Assembly: GCF_030160715.1 (NCBI RefSeq)
Contig: NZ_BSOW01000029.1
Location: forward strand, 62,001-126,000
Source of the DNA: Bradyrhizobium iriomotense
GTDB taxonomy: Bacteria; Pseudomonadota; Alphaproteobacteria; Rhizobiales; Xanthobacteraceae
Direction: 5' to 3'
DNA length: 64,000 bases
Position 1 is the first letter of the stretch. Each line of letters starts with the position of its first letter. The notes beneath the pieces are model-generated. The model saw only the letters and a list, made by a program, of their open reading frames with translations. It searched no databases and had not been told where the DNA came from. The position numbers and the translations under genes are program-made. This document shows, one piece after another, positions 16,484-25,759 of this stretch.

Positions 16484-17181
16484 GCCGCTTCTTCTTTTTC
16501 TTTCGGAGGCAGGCGGAGCACCGCCGTGATCTCGGCCATGATCGACACCGCGATCTCGGACGGCGAGACCGCGCCGATTGCAAGTCCGATCGGCGCGTGG
16601 ATGCGGGCGATGTCGGAATCCTTCGCGCCCTGCACCCGCAGCCGGTCGCCGCGCTTGGCATGCGTCTTCCGCGAGCCGAGCGCGCCGATGTAGAAGCAGT
16701 CGCGCTCGAAGGCGTGCAGCAGCGCAGGATCGTCGATCTTGGGATCGTGCGTCAGCGCGACGAAAGCCGTGTAGTGGTCGATGTTGAGCGGCGGCAGCGC
16801 GACGTCGGGCCACTCCGCGATCAGCGGCACGTCCGGGAACCGCTCGGGGCTCGCAAAGGCCGTGCGGGGATCGACGACCGTGACGTCGTAGCCGAGCGAG
16901 CGCGCCAGCGGTGTCAGCGCCTGGCTGATATGGACCGCGCCGACGATCACCATCTTCGCGGTCGGCGCATAGACGTTGAGGAACAGCTTCTTGCCGCCGG
17001 CCTCGACATTGCCGCTCTTGCCCATGCGGAGCTGCTTTTCCAGCTCGGCGCGCAGCGGATCCTTGGCAAAGTCCTTGGCCTTCACCAGGCGCTGCTCGCC
17101 GCTCTCGGTGTCGGTGACGAGGATGACCGGCCGCCGCGCGGCGCGCTCGGCATTGAGTTCGTGCAGGGTTTCCAGCTTCAC
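16480..17181 (-). CDS. XdhC family protein, Rossmann half
   Basis: The 233-residue protein corresponds to the C-terminal NAD-type domain of XdhC/CoxF. It contains MVIVGAVHISQALTPLARSL, VVDPRTAFASPERFPD, FVALTHDPKIDDPALL and YIGALGSRKTHAKR. XdhC proteins bind molybdenum cofactor and hand it to the target enzyme. The usual N-terminal CoxI domain is encoded separately, 2 bp upstream. The gene overlaps the MoeA/MobA fusion by 4 bp. Confidence 0.88.
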   Translation of the reverse strand: MKLETLHELNAERAARRPVILVTDTESGEQRLVKAKDFAKDPLRAELEKQLRMGKSGNVEAGGKKLFLNVYAPTAKMVIVGAVHISQALTPLARSLGYDVTVVDPRTAFASPERFPDVPLIAEWPDVALPPLNIDHYTAFVALTHDPKIDDPALLHAFERDCFYIGALGSRKTHAKRGDRLRVQGAKDSDIARIHAPIGLAIGAVSPSEIAVSIMAEITAVLRLPPKEKEEAA

Positions 17182-17183
17182 GG

Positions 17184-17507
<324 letters not shown>

Positions 17508-17517
17508 GGCCTACCTC

Positions 17518-18720
17518 TCAAGCTGCGGAACGGATCAGGCTGCGGTGATGCGGCGGCAGCGGCTGGGAGAGCGTCTTGATCAGCTCCTGGATCGAACTCA
17601 AATTATGCACGGGGCGGAATTCGTCAACGTGGGGCAGCATCATTTTGATGCCCTGCGCCTTGGCCTCGAAGCCGCCGAACCTTAAGAGCGGGTTCAGCCA
17701 GATCAGACGGCGGCAGGAGCGGTGCAGCCGGTCCATCTCGAAGGCGAGCTTGGAATCCGCCTCGCGCTCCAGCCCGTCGGAGATCAGGAGCACGATGGCG
17801 CCCTGGCTCAGCACGCGACGCGCCCATAATTTGTTGAAGTTGTGCAGCGAGGTCGCAATCCGCGTGCCGCCGGCCCAGTCTTCCACCGCGGCCGAGCAGC
17901 TTGCCAGCGCCTCGTCCGGGTCGCGCTGGCGCAGCGCGCGGGTGACGTTGGTAAGGCGGGTGCCGAACAGGAACACGGAGACGCGCTTGCGGGCGTCGGT
18001 GATGGCATGGAGGAAGTGCAGGAACAGGCGGGTGTACTCGCTCATCGAGCCCGAGATATCGAGCAGCGCGACGATGGGCGCCGGCTTCTCGATCCGCCCG
18101 AGGCGGTGAATGTCGATGATGTCGCCGCCGGTGTGCAGCGAGGCCCGCAAGGTTCGGCGCAGGTCGAGGCGCAGCCCGCGCCGATCGGGCCGCTGCCGCC
18201 GCGTCAGGAGCTCGGCCTGCGGCAGCTTCATCCTCTCGATGGCGCGCAGCGCCTCGGCGATCTCCGCGGCGCTCATCTGCGCAAAATCTTTCCTTTGCAG
18301 GATTTCCTTGTCGGAGACCGACAGGCGCAGATCCTGCTCCTGGCGCTGCGGCGTCTCCGTCATCTGCGGCTGCGACAGCGCCTCCTGGACCCGGCGCGAG
18401 GCCGGCGGCGGCTTCTTCTTGGCGTGATCGGGTAGCGGCACCGAATCCAGCATGTGCTTCCACTCTTCGGAAGGCCGGAAGAACAGGTTGAAGGCCTGCC
18501 TGAAGATCAGCGCATGCTCGCGGCGCTTGACGAAGATCGCCTCCAGCGTGGTGAAGACGTCGGCGCGGCTGCCGATGTCGATCACCTGGAGCGCGTTGAC
18601 GGCGTCGATCACCGCGCCGGGGCCGACGGGAAGACCGGCGGCACGCAGCGCGCGGGCGAAGCCGACGATGTTGTCGGCGAACTGCTCGGTCTTGTCAGGC
18701 GCAAGGTGGTTGATGGCCAT
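17518..18720 (-). CDS. CoxE-like VWA domain protein
   Basis: The 400-residue protein has a C-terminal von Willebrand A domain with the MIDAS motif DISGSMS (near residue 222). The N-terminal helical region is typical of CoxE (FARALRAAGLPVGPG). In Oligotropha CoxD (an AAA+ ATPase) and CoxE act together in building the Cu-S-Mo centre of CO dehydrogenase. The ATG at 18720 is preferred because an upstream start would lie in a repeat element. It follows the MoxR/CoxD-type gene across that 141-bp repeat gap. Confidence 0.88.
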   Translation of the reverse strand: MAINHLAPDKTEQFADNIVGFARALRAAGLPVGPGAVIDAVNALQVIDIGSRADVFTTLEAIFVKRREHALIFRQAFNLFFRPSEEWKHMLDSVPLPDHAKKKPPPASRRVQEALSQPQMTETPQRQEQDLRLSVSDKEILQRKDFAQMSAAEIAEALRAIERMKLPQAELLTRRQRPDRRGLRLDLRRTLRASLHTGGDIIDIHRLGRIEKPAPIVALLDISGSMSEYTRLFLHFLHAITDARKRVSVFLFGTRLTNVTRALRQRDPDEALASCSAAVEDWAGGTRIATSLHNFNKLWARRVLSQGAIVLLISDGLEREADSKLAFEMDRLHRSCRRLIWLNPLLRFGGFEAKAQGIKMMLPHVDEFRPVHNLSSIQELIKTLSQPLPPHHRSLIRSAA

Positions 18721-18737
18721 GGTCTCGTATCCATCCC

Positions 18738-18840
18738 TCGTCATCCCGGGGCGCCGCGCCAGCGGCGAACCCGGAATCCATTGATCCACAGTCCCTGCGG
18801 CCCGATGGATGCTCGCGCTACGCGCGCCCCGGAATGACGA
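18738..18840. repeat. Dispersed palindrome, family A copy 2
   Basis: TCGTCATCCCGGGGCGC and GCGCCCCGGAATGACGA close a roughly 100-bp palindrome related to 30-109. It separates the MoxR and CoxE genes of an otherwise tight cluster. Confidence 0.75.
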
Positions 18841-18861
18841 GTCAGTTATGACGCACGCGCG

Positions 18862-19770
<909 letters not shown>

Positions 19771-19828
19771 GAAAGAGCCAGTCTCACTACGCCCGAACCG
19801 GGCAGCTTTCGGGCAACTTATTGTTTGC

Positions 19829-19873
19829 GCATGATCTTGTCGGAAAACCGCTACACACTTTTCCGGATCATGC
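19829..19873. repeat. Dispersed palindrome, family B copy 3 (short)
   Basis: GCATGATC and GATCATGC flank GGAAAACCGCTACACACTTT. It is a short form of the element at 10474-10545, lacking the inner hairpin. It lies between the CoxM stop and the MoxR start. Confidence 0.75.
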
Positions 19874-19874
19874 G

Positions 19875-20678
19875 CTACTCTTTGGCGTTGGCAGCGTCGA
19901 CGGCACGCCGTGTCAGCACCCCGATCAGGTGCGCACGATACTCTGCGCTGCCGTGGATATCGCTGTTGAGGCCTTCCGCCGGAACGTTGCCGTCGAGCAC
20001 CTTTGAGGAGAAGCGCTTCTTCAGGGCTTCCTCGAACGCGGTGACGCGGAACACGCCGTCCGAGCCGGCACCGGTGACGGCAACGCGCACATCCGAGGGA
20101 CGCCGCGCCACGAACACACCGACCAGCGCATAGCGCGAGGCCTGGTTGCGGAATTTGATGTAGGCCGCCTTCTTCGGCAGCGGGAACATCACCTTGGTGA
20201 TGATCTCGTCGGCCTCGAGCGCGGTCGAGAACAGGCCCTGGAAGTATTCCTCCGCCTTCAGGCGGCGCTTGTTGGTGACGATGGTGGCGCCGAGCGCGAG
20301 CACCGCCGCCGGATAGTCCGCGGTCGGGTCGTTGTTGGCGAGCGAGCCGCCGATGGTGCCCTTGTGACGGACGGCCGGATCGCCGATGCCGCCGGCAAGG
20401 CTCGCCAGCGCCGGGATCGCCTCGCCGACGATGGCCGATGTCGCGACATCGGCGTGCTTCGCCGTGGCGCCGATCACCAGCGAGCGGCCCTTCATCTCGA
20501 TCGTGTCGAGACCTTCGATATGCGAGAGGTCGACGAGATGCGGCGGGCTTGCGAGGCGCTGCTTCATCACGGGAATCAGCGTGTGGCCGCCGGCGATCAC
20601 CTTGGCGTCCTCGTTCTTCACCAGGAGATTGGCCGCCTGCCGCACGGTCCCAGGACGATGATATTTGAATTCGTACAT
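19875..20678 (-). CDS. CoxM-like FAD subunit of molybdenum hydroxylase
   Basis: The 267-residue protein is the medium FAD-binding subunit type. The FAD motifs are AGGHTLIP (29-36) and TIGGSLANNDP (108-118). The C-terminal CO-dehydrogenase flavoprotein domain ends near 265. It would pass electrons from the iron-sulphur subunit to an acceptor. It starts 38 bp after CoxS. No gene for the catalytic large subunit lies on either side. Confidence 0.92.
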   Translation of the reverse strand: MYEFKYHRPGTVRQAANLLVKNEDAKVIAGGHTLIPVMKQRLASPPHLVDLSHIEGLDTIEMKGRSLVIGATAKHADVATSAIVGEAIPALASLAGGIGDPAVRHKGTIGGSLANNDPTADYPAAVLALGATIVTNKRRLKAEEYFQGLFSTALEADEIITKVMFPLPKKAAYIKFRNQASRYALVGVFVARRPSDVRVAVTGAGSDGVFRVTAFEEALKKRFSSKVLDGNVPAEGLNSDIHGSAEYRAHLIGVLTRRAVDAANAKE

Positions 20679-20716
20679 AATGAATTTCCTGATCGCGAGA
20701 TGCGCGCGAGTGTCTG

Positions 20717-21202
<486 letters not shown>

Positions 21203-21285
21203 CAGGACTCTCTGGTCAGCACCCCGCCGTGTCCGGCGAAGCGGTTCTTATAGTTATTCCAACCCATCATATGGGCCATTGCACA

Positions 21286-21305
21286 TTCGGGCAACATCGC
21301 CCGAA
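21286..21305. promoter_or_regulatory. Hairpin in coxG-coxS gap
   Basis: TTCGGGC (21286-21292) and GCCCGAA (21299-21305) form a 7-bp stem with a 6-nt loop. No T-run follows on the minus strand, so it is not a clear terminator. It could be an RNA-processing or attenuation element. Confidence 0.4.
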
Positions 21306-21335
21306 ATGCAGGCAGTTATGCTTTAGGACGCAGGG

Positions 21336-21782
21336 CTAACCCTGTACCGCCTTGGCGAAATTCGCAAAAAATTCGTCGGCCAGCTTCTTGGCGGCGCCGT
21401 TGATCAGGCGCTGGCCGAGCTGCGCCAACTTGCCGCCGATCTGCGCCTCGACATCATAGGAGAGCAGCGTGCCGCCATCCTTCTCCGACAGCTTCACCGC
21501 GGCGCCGCCCTTGGCGAAGCCGGCCACCCCGCCCTCGCCTTCGCCGGAAATCTTGTAGCCGTTCGGGGGGTCGAGATCGCTGAGCATCACCTTTCCCCTG
21601 AAGCGCGCCGACACCGGGCCGACCTTCATCTTGGCGACCGCGCGAAAACCGCCGTCGTCGGTTTTCTCCAGTTCCTCGCAGCCGGGGATGCAGGCTTTCA
21701 GCACCTCGGGATCGTTGAGCTTGGCCCACACGGATTCGCGCGACGCCGCAAGCTGGACTTCGCCGTTCATTGTCATGGCCAT
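21336..21782 (-). CDS. coxG: CoxG family SRPBCC protein
   Basis: The 148-residue protein is a CO dehydrogenase subunit G homologue of the SRPBCC fold. It contains ASRESVWAKLNDPEVLKACI, PGCEEL and GGKLAQLGQRLINGAAKKLA at the C-terminus. In Oligotropha, CoxG helps attach CO dehydrogenase to the membrane. The ATG at 21782 has GGGAGG 6 nt upstream. Two later ATGs (21776, 21770) are possible. It leads the cox-like cluster and is divergent from pcaB. Confidence 0.87.
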   Translation of the reverse strand: MAMTMNGEVQLAASRESVWAKLNDPEVLKACIPGCEELEKTDDGGFRAVAKMKVGPVSARFRGKVMLSDLDPPNGYKISGEGEGGVAGFAKGGAAVKLSEKDGGTLLSYDVEAQIGGKLAQLGQRLINGAAKKLADEFFANFAKAVQG

Positions 21783-21951
21783 GGGCAGCCTCCCGGGATC
21801 ACTGAAGCAACGCTGCTCAAGTAACGCAGGGCCGCCGCAAAGGAAAGGGCGGCCGGCGATCACATGCAATGCATATTCGCAACTGCAAAAAGCTTGCGCC
21901 AGCGGTTTGGGATTGGCAGACGCGGCCCGTGGTGGTTAGGTCCCGCGCAAC

Positions 21952-23307
21952 ATGAGCACATCCCTCTCCCCCCTGCTTGCGCCGATGCTGTCGAGCGCGG
22001 CCATGCGCGCGGTCTGCGATGACCGGGCTTACCTGCAAAACATGCTCGAATTTGAGGCAGCGCTGGCCCGGGTGGAAGCAGCGACCGGCGTGATTCCCGC
22101 AAGCGCGGCCGGCCCGATCGAAGCGGCCTGCAGGGCGTCGGCGTTCGACCTTGACGCACTCGCGGAGGCCGCGACCAGGTCGGGCAATCTGGCGATCCCC
22201 CTCGTCAAGGCGCTGACCGCCAGCGTCGCCAAGGCCGATGCCGAGGCCGCACGCTACGTGCATTGGGGCGCGACCAGCCAGGACGTCATCGATACCGCGA
22301 CCATGCTCATGCTTCGCGCCGGGATCGATGCGCTGGACGCCGATCTCAGCCGCGCCATCAAAGGGCTGGCCGCGCTGGCGCGCACCCATCGCAATACCGC
22401 CATGGTCGCGCGCACCTGGCTCCAGCACGCGCTGCCGATGCCGTTCGGATTGAAGGCTGCCGAATATGCCGCAAGCCTTGCCCGCGCACGCTGCCGGCTG
22501 CGGCGGCTGCGCCGCGAAGGCCTCGCGCTGCAATTCGGCGGCGCCGCCGGCACGCTCGCCGCGCTGGGCGACAAGGGGCTCGTCGTCGCCGAGCAGCTTG
22601 CACGGGAGTTGAACCTGCAATTGCCCGAGGCACCCTGGCACACCCATCGCGACCGAATCGCCGAGGCGGCCTCGGCTCTTGCGATTCTCGCCGGCAGCTG
22701 CGGCAAGATCGCCCGCGACGTGTCGCTGATGATGCAGACCGACGTCGCCGAAGCCTTCGAGCCCGCCGGCGAAGGCCGCGGCGGCTCCTCGACCATGCCG
22801 CACAAGCGCAATCCGGTCGCGGCCGCAAGCGCGCTCGGCGCTGCGACGATGGCGCCGCAATTGGCCGCGACGGTGTTCGCGGCCCAGGTCCAGGATCACG
22901 AGCGCAGCGCCGGCCCGTGGCACGCGGAATGGCCGACGCTGCCGCAATTGATGCTGGTCGCCTCAGGCGCGCTCGCAGCCATCGTCGATATCGCCGAGGG
23001 CCTCGACGTCGACGCGGCGCGCATGCGCGCCAATCTCGACGCGACGCATGGCCTGATCATGGCGGAAGCCGTCACCTTCGCGCTCGCCGAGGCCATCGGC
23101 AAGAGCGACGCGCATCATCTGGTCGAGGCTGCCAGCAAGAAGGCGGTTGCCGAGAAGAAGCATTTGCGCGACGTGCTCGCGGCTGATTCAAAAGTCACTG
23201 CGCATCTTGCGCCCGAGAAAATTGCGGCATTGTTCGAGCCGATGGCCTATCAAGGCGCTTCCCAGGCCCTGATCGACCGGCTGCTCGACAGCCTCGACCG
23301 CGAATAA
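21952..23307 (+). CDS. pcaB: 3-carboxy-cis,cis-muconate cycloisomerase
   Basis: This 451-residue enzyme of the fumarase/aspartase superfamily performs the second step of the protocatechuate branch, turning 3-carboxymuconate into 4-carboxymuconolactone. The signature loop reads GSSTMPHKRNPVAAA. HWGATSQDVIDTA is the family's substrate-binding segment. The C-terminal region matches PcaB rather than PurB. pcaD starts 14 bp downstream. Confidence 0.93.
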   Translation: MSTSLSPLLAPMLSSAAMRAVCDDRAYLQNMLEFEAALARVEAATGVIPASAAGPIEAACRASAFDLDALAEAATRSGNLAIPLVKALTASVAKADAEAARYVHWGATSQDVIDTATMLMLRAGIDALDADLSRAIKGLAALARTHRNTAMVARTWLQHALPMPFGLKAAEYAASLARARCRLRRLRREGLALQFGGAAGTLAALGDKGLVVAEQLARELNLQLPEAPWHTHRDRIAEAASALAILAGSCGKIARDVSLMMQTDVAEAFEPAGEGRGGSSTMPHKRNPVAAASALGAATMAPQLAATVFAAQVQDHERSAGPWHAEWPTLPQLMLVASGALAAIVDIAEGLDVDAARMRANLDATHGLIMAEAVTFALAEAIGKSDAHHLVEAASKKAVAEKKHLRDVLAADSKVTAHLAPEKIAALFEPMAYQGASQALIDRLLDSLDRE

Positions 23308-23321
23308 ACGGAGACGCCGCC

Positions 23322-24104
23322 ATGCCCATGATCGATGCCGACGGCTGCCTGCTCAACGTCTCCGTCGAGGGCCGCGACGGCGGGCCGACCCTGATGCTCT
23401 CCAACTCGCTCGGCTGCACGCTCCAGATGTGGGAGCCGCAGATGAAGGCGCTGACGCAGGTGTTCCGCGTCATCCGCTACGACCGCCGCGGCCACGGCAA
23501 ATCGAGCGTAGCCCGCGCCCCCTATTCGATGGAGCGCTTCGGCCGCGACGTGCTGGCGATCCTCGACGACCTCAATATCGAGAAGGTGCATTGGTGCGGC
23601 CTGTCGATGGGCGGCATGGTCGGGCAATGGCTGGGCGCCAATGCGCCGGAGCGGTTCGGCAAGATCATCCTCGCCAATACGAGCTGCTACTACCCCGATC
23701 CGACTAACTGGCTAAACCGTATCAAGGCGGTCAAGGAAGGCGGTATCGCAGCCGTCGCCGACACCGTGATCGCCGGCTGGTTGACGGCCGACTTCCGCGA
23801 GCGCGAGCCTCAGATCACCGCCAAGATGAAGGCGATGCTGGTGGCCTCGCCGGTCGAAGGCTATCTCGCCTGCTGCGAGGCGCTGTCGACGCTCGACCAA
23901 CGCGCGCTGCTGCCGAAGATCAAGAGCCCGACGTTGGTGATCGCCGGCCGCCACGACATGGCAACCCCGATCTCGGCGGGCGAATTGATCCGCAGCCAAA
24001 TTCCCGGCGCTAGCATGACCATCATCGATGCCGCCCACATCTCCAATGTCGAGCAGCCCCACGCCTTCACCGACGCGGTGGTCGGCTTCTTGACGCAGCG
24101 GTAG
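23322..24104 (+). CDS. pcaD: 3-oxoadipate enol-lactonase
   Basis: The 260-residue alpha/beta hydrolase has nucleophile Ser95 (HWCGLSMGG), the acid Asp in IAGRHDMATP and the His in DAAHISNVEQP. It hydrolyses 3-oxoadipate enol-lactone to 3-oxoadipate. It lies directly behind pcaB. A repeat element separates it from pcaC, the gene for the preceding reaction step. Confidence 0.93.
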   Translation: MPMIDADGCLLNVSVEGRDGGPTLMLSNSLGCTLQMWEPQMKALTQVFRVIRYDRRGHGKSSVARAPYSMERFGRDVLAILDDLNIEKVHWCGLSMGGMVGQWLGANAPERFGKIILANTSCYYPDPTNWLNRIKAVKEGGIAAVADTVIAGWLTADFREREPQITAKMKAMLVASPVEGYLACCEALSTLDQRALLPKIKSPTLVIAGRHDMATPISAGELIRSQIPGASMTIIDAAHISNVEQPHAFTDAVVGFLTQR

Positions 24105-24116
24105 TTTCACACAGGG

Positions 24117-24203
24117 CGTCATTGCGAGGAGCGCAGCGACGAAGCAATCCAGACTGTCTCGGCCGACACATCTCTGGATTGCTTCGCTTCGCTCGCAATG
24201 ACG
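24117..24203. repeat. Dispersed palindrome, family D, inside the pca operon
   Basis: CGTCATTGCGAGGAGCGCAG, ACGAAGCAATCCAG and their near-complement CTGGATTGCTTCGCTTCGCT, CGCAATGACG make a long imperfect hairpin. It sits between pcaD and pcaC, so it is transcribed if they form one operon. Confidence 0.8.
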
Positions 24204-24219
24204 GAGAGGAGGACCACAC

Positions 24220-24612
24220 ATGGATGACGAGAAGCGCCGCGATGCCGGCATGAAGGTGCGCCGCAAGGTGCTCGGCAATGCCTGGGTCGACAAGTCGATC
24301 GCCAACCGCAATGCGTTCAACACCGATTTCCAGGACCTGATCACCCGCTACGCCTGGGGCGAGATCTGGACGCGGCCGCATTTCGACGAGCGGACGCGGC
24401 GCGTGCTCGTCATCGGCACCGTGGTCGCGCTCGGGCAATGGGACGAATTCCGCCTGCACGTGCGCGCAGCGCTCGCCGAGGGCGGCTTCACCCCCGACGA
24501 CATCAAGGAAATCCTGTTACAGCAGGCGATCTATTGCGGCGTGCCGGCGGCCAACCACGCCGTCAAGGAAGCCTCAGCGATTGTGCAGGAGCTCGGGCTG
24601 CTCAAAAGCTAG
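24220..24612 (+). CDS. pcaC: 4-carboxymuconolactone decarboxylase
   Basis: The 130-residue protein is a typical single-domain PcaC of the CMD/AhpD fold. It contains FQDLITRYAWGEIWTRPHFD, RRVLVIGTVVALGQWDEF and ILLQQAIYCGVPAANHAVKE. It decarboxylates 4-carboxymuconolactone to 3-oxoadipate enol-lactone, the PcaD substrate. The last 39 bp overlap the end of a convergent membrane-protein gene. Confidence 0.94.
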   Translation: MDDEKRRDAGMKVRRKVLGNAWVDKSIANRNAFNTDFQDLITRYAWGEIWTRPHFDERTRRVLVIGTVVALGQWDEFRLHVRAALAEGGFTPDDIKEILLQQAIYCGVPAANHAVKEASAIVQELGLLKS

Positions 24613-25137
24613 CGGAGCTTTCGCTTCCCGAATCTTGGCTCCCCGAATCTTGGCTTCCAGAATCTTGGCTTCAACGGGTTGCCGGGCCGGCCGCTCGATC
24701 ACGAGCACGATGGCGGCGCCGAGCAGCAGCATGAGTTCCGTCGCGTGCACCCGGAGCGCGGCCATCTCGCCGACCTTCGAGGCCATCACCATGCTTGCGA
24801 AAGAGATGAGACTTCCGATGAAGAGCGCGATGCCCAGCGCCTCGTCGGAACCACCCGCCTTGCGCACCCTGGGGATGCTCAGCAGCGCCAGGAAAATGGC
24901 AAGGAACGCCACCACGGTGAGGCGGCCGAGCGCCAGCAGCCACGCCGCACGGACCGTGCTCATGCCCGACATCTGGAGCTGGTCGCTGATGAACAGCGCC
25001 ACCGCGACGCTCGGCCGCTCATAGAGGCCATGCACGGGAGCGACCATGATGTTGAAGGCAATCAGCGTCCAGGCCGGGATGAAATAGGCGGCCAACACCA
25101 CGCCATTGATTGAGCCGATCCGCCAGTTATTCAGCAT
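24574..25137 (-). CDS. Four-span membrane protein, unknown
   Basis: I do not recognise this 187-residue protein. It has about four hydrophobic segments (near 12-32, 62-84, 98-116 and 130-146). The tail is cytoplasmic and charged and includes a three-fold pentapeptide repeat (EAKILEAKIRGAKIREAKA) encoded by 15-bp DNA repeats. The 3' end runs 39 bp into pcaC on the other strand. The hydrophobic pattern and codon use support a real gene. Confidence 0.7.
   Translation of the reverse strand: MLNNWRIGSINGVVLAAYFIPAWTLIAFNIMVAPVHGLYERPSVAVALFISDQLQMSGMSTVRAAWLLALGRLTVVAFLAIFLALLSIPRVRKAGGSDEALGIALFIGSLISFASMVMASKVGEMAALRVHATELMLLLGAAIVLVIERPARQPVEAKILEAKIRGAKIREAKAPLAFEQPELLHNR
24625..24669. repeat. 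15-bp tandem repeat, three units
   Basis: TTCCCGAATCTTGGC, TCCCCGAATCTTGGC and TTCCAGAATCTTGGC follow one another without gap. The unit is a multiple of three and lies in the coding tail of the minus-strand membrane protein. Confidence 0.9.
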
Positions 25138-25272
25138 TGCCGCTTCCCGCTTGAGTCCGTTGGTTCCGAGCCGATTGGGCCTTTGCGGCAGCTAACTCCG
25201 CTCGACTTGAGGCGGCAATTTAAACTCCTTGTTTACCTTAACTGCTGTGGACAAGCCTCAGCCGGGCAAAAG

Positions 25273-25298
25273 GAAAAGTCCCGCCTCTCAGCGGGACT
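25273..25298 (-). terminator. Rho-independent terminator of the Gln-rich small gene
   Basis: Read on the minus strand, AGTCCCGC, a TGAGAG loop and GCGGGACT are followed by TTTTCC and a further T-run. The hairpin is at 25277-25298, about 40 bp past the stop of the 52-residue gene. Confidence 0.8.
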
Positions 25299-25300
25299 GT

Positions 25301-25330
25301 CACAACTCTAACTTGCACAACTCTAACGTG
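25301..25330. repeat. 15-bp tandem duplication
   Basis: CACAACTCTAACTTG (25301-25315) is followed immediately by CACAACTCTAACGTG (25316-25330), with one mismatch. It lies between the small gene's stop and its terminator. Confidence 0.85.
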
Positions 25331-25338
25331 CTTCGAGA

Positions 25339-25497
25339 TCAACGCTGATCCTGACCATGCTGGCCCGGCTTGTCGCCCTGGCGCATCGGATCCTGCTGCT
25401 GCTGTCCGGGTTTCTGGCCGCCACCCTGCTGCTGATCGGGGCGCTGGCCGGGCTTCTGATTCTGCTGGCCCGGATTCTGGTTCTGCTGCTTCGTCAT
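25339..25497 (-). CDS. Gln/Gly/Pro-rich 52-residue protein
   Basis: An ATG at 25497 opens a 52-codon frame starting MTKQQNQNPGQQNQKPGQ and ending GKPGQHGQDQR-like (GDKPGQHGQDQR). It is about 40 percent Gln with repeated NPGQ or KPGQ units and no hydrophobic core, so it is likely disordered. GTGGAG lies 9 nt before the start, and a good terminator follows the stop. Those two signals are why I call it a gene despite its size. Function is unknown. Confidence 0.65.
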   Translation of the reverse strand: MTKQQNQNPGQQNQKPGQRPDQQQGGGQKPGQQQQDPMRQGDKPGQHGQDQR

Positions 25498-25759
25498 CGC
25501 GGGGAACTCCACTATTGGACGTCAGGCCAGATAACGGCCCGCATCTCTTTTGGTTGCCTGGGAACCGGGTTCCTCCCGCTGACGGAACCAGAATGCGCGA
25601 AATGAACTCTGTACAAGCCTTTATGCCAAGGCCAGCCCAGTTGCAGCGGCCAGTTCCCTCCTGTTACAAACAACCGAATGCTCAAGGGCTGCCGGGGCCC
25701 CAAGAACTCTCTTTCAAGAGCTCCCTTTGAGCCGCGTCAGTTCCAGATAACGGCAGCCC

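Noticed and set aside
25357..25605. Leu-rich plus-strand frame that looks like a membrane peptide
   Set aside because: The Leu-rich translation comes from reading the antisense of the CAG-rich Gln-rich gene, which has the ribosome-binding site and terminator.
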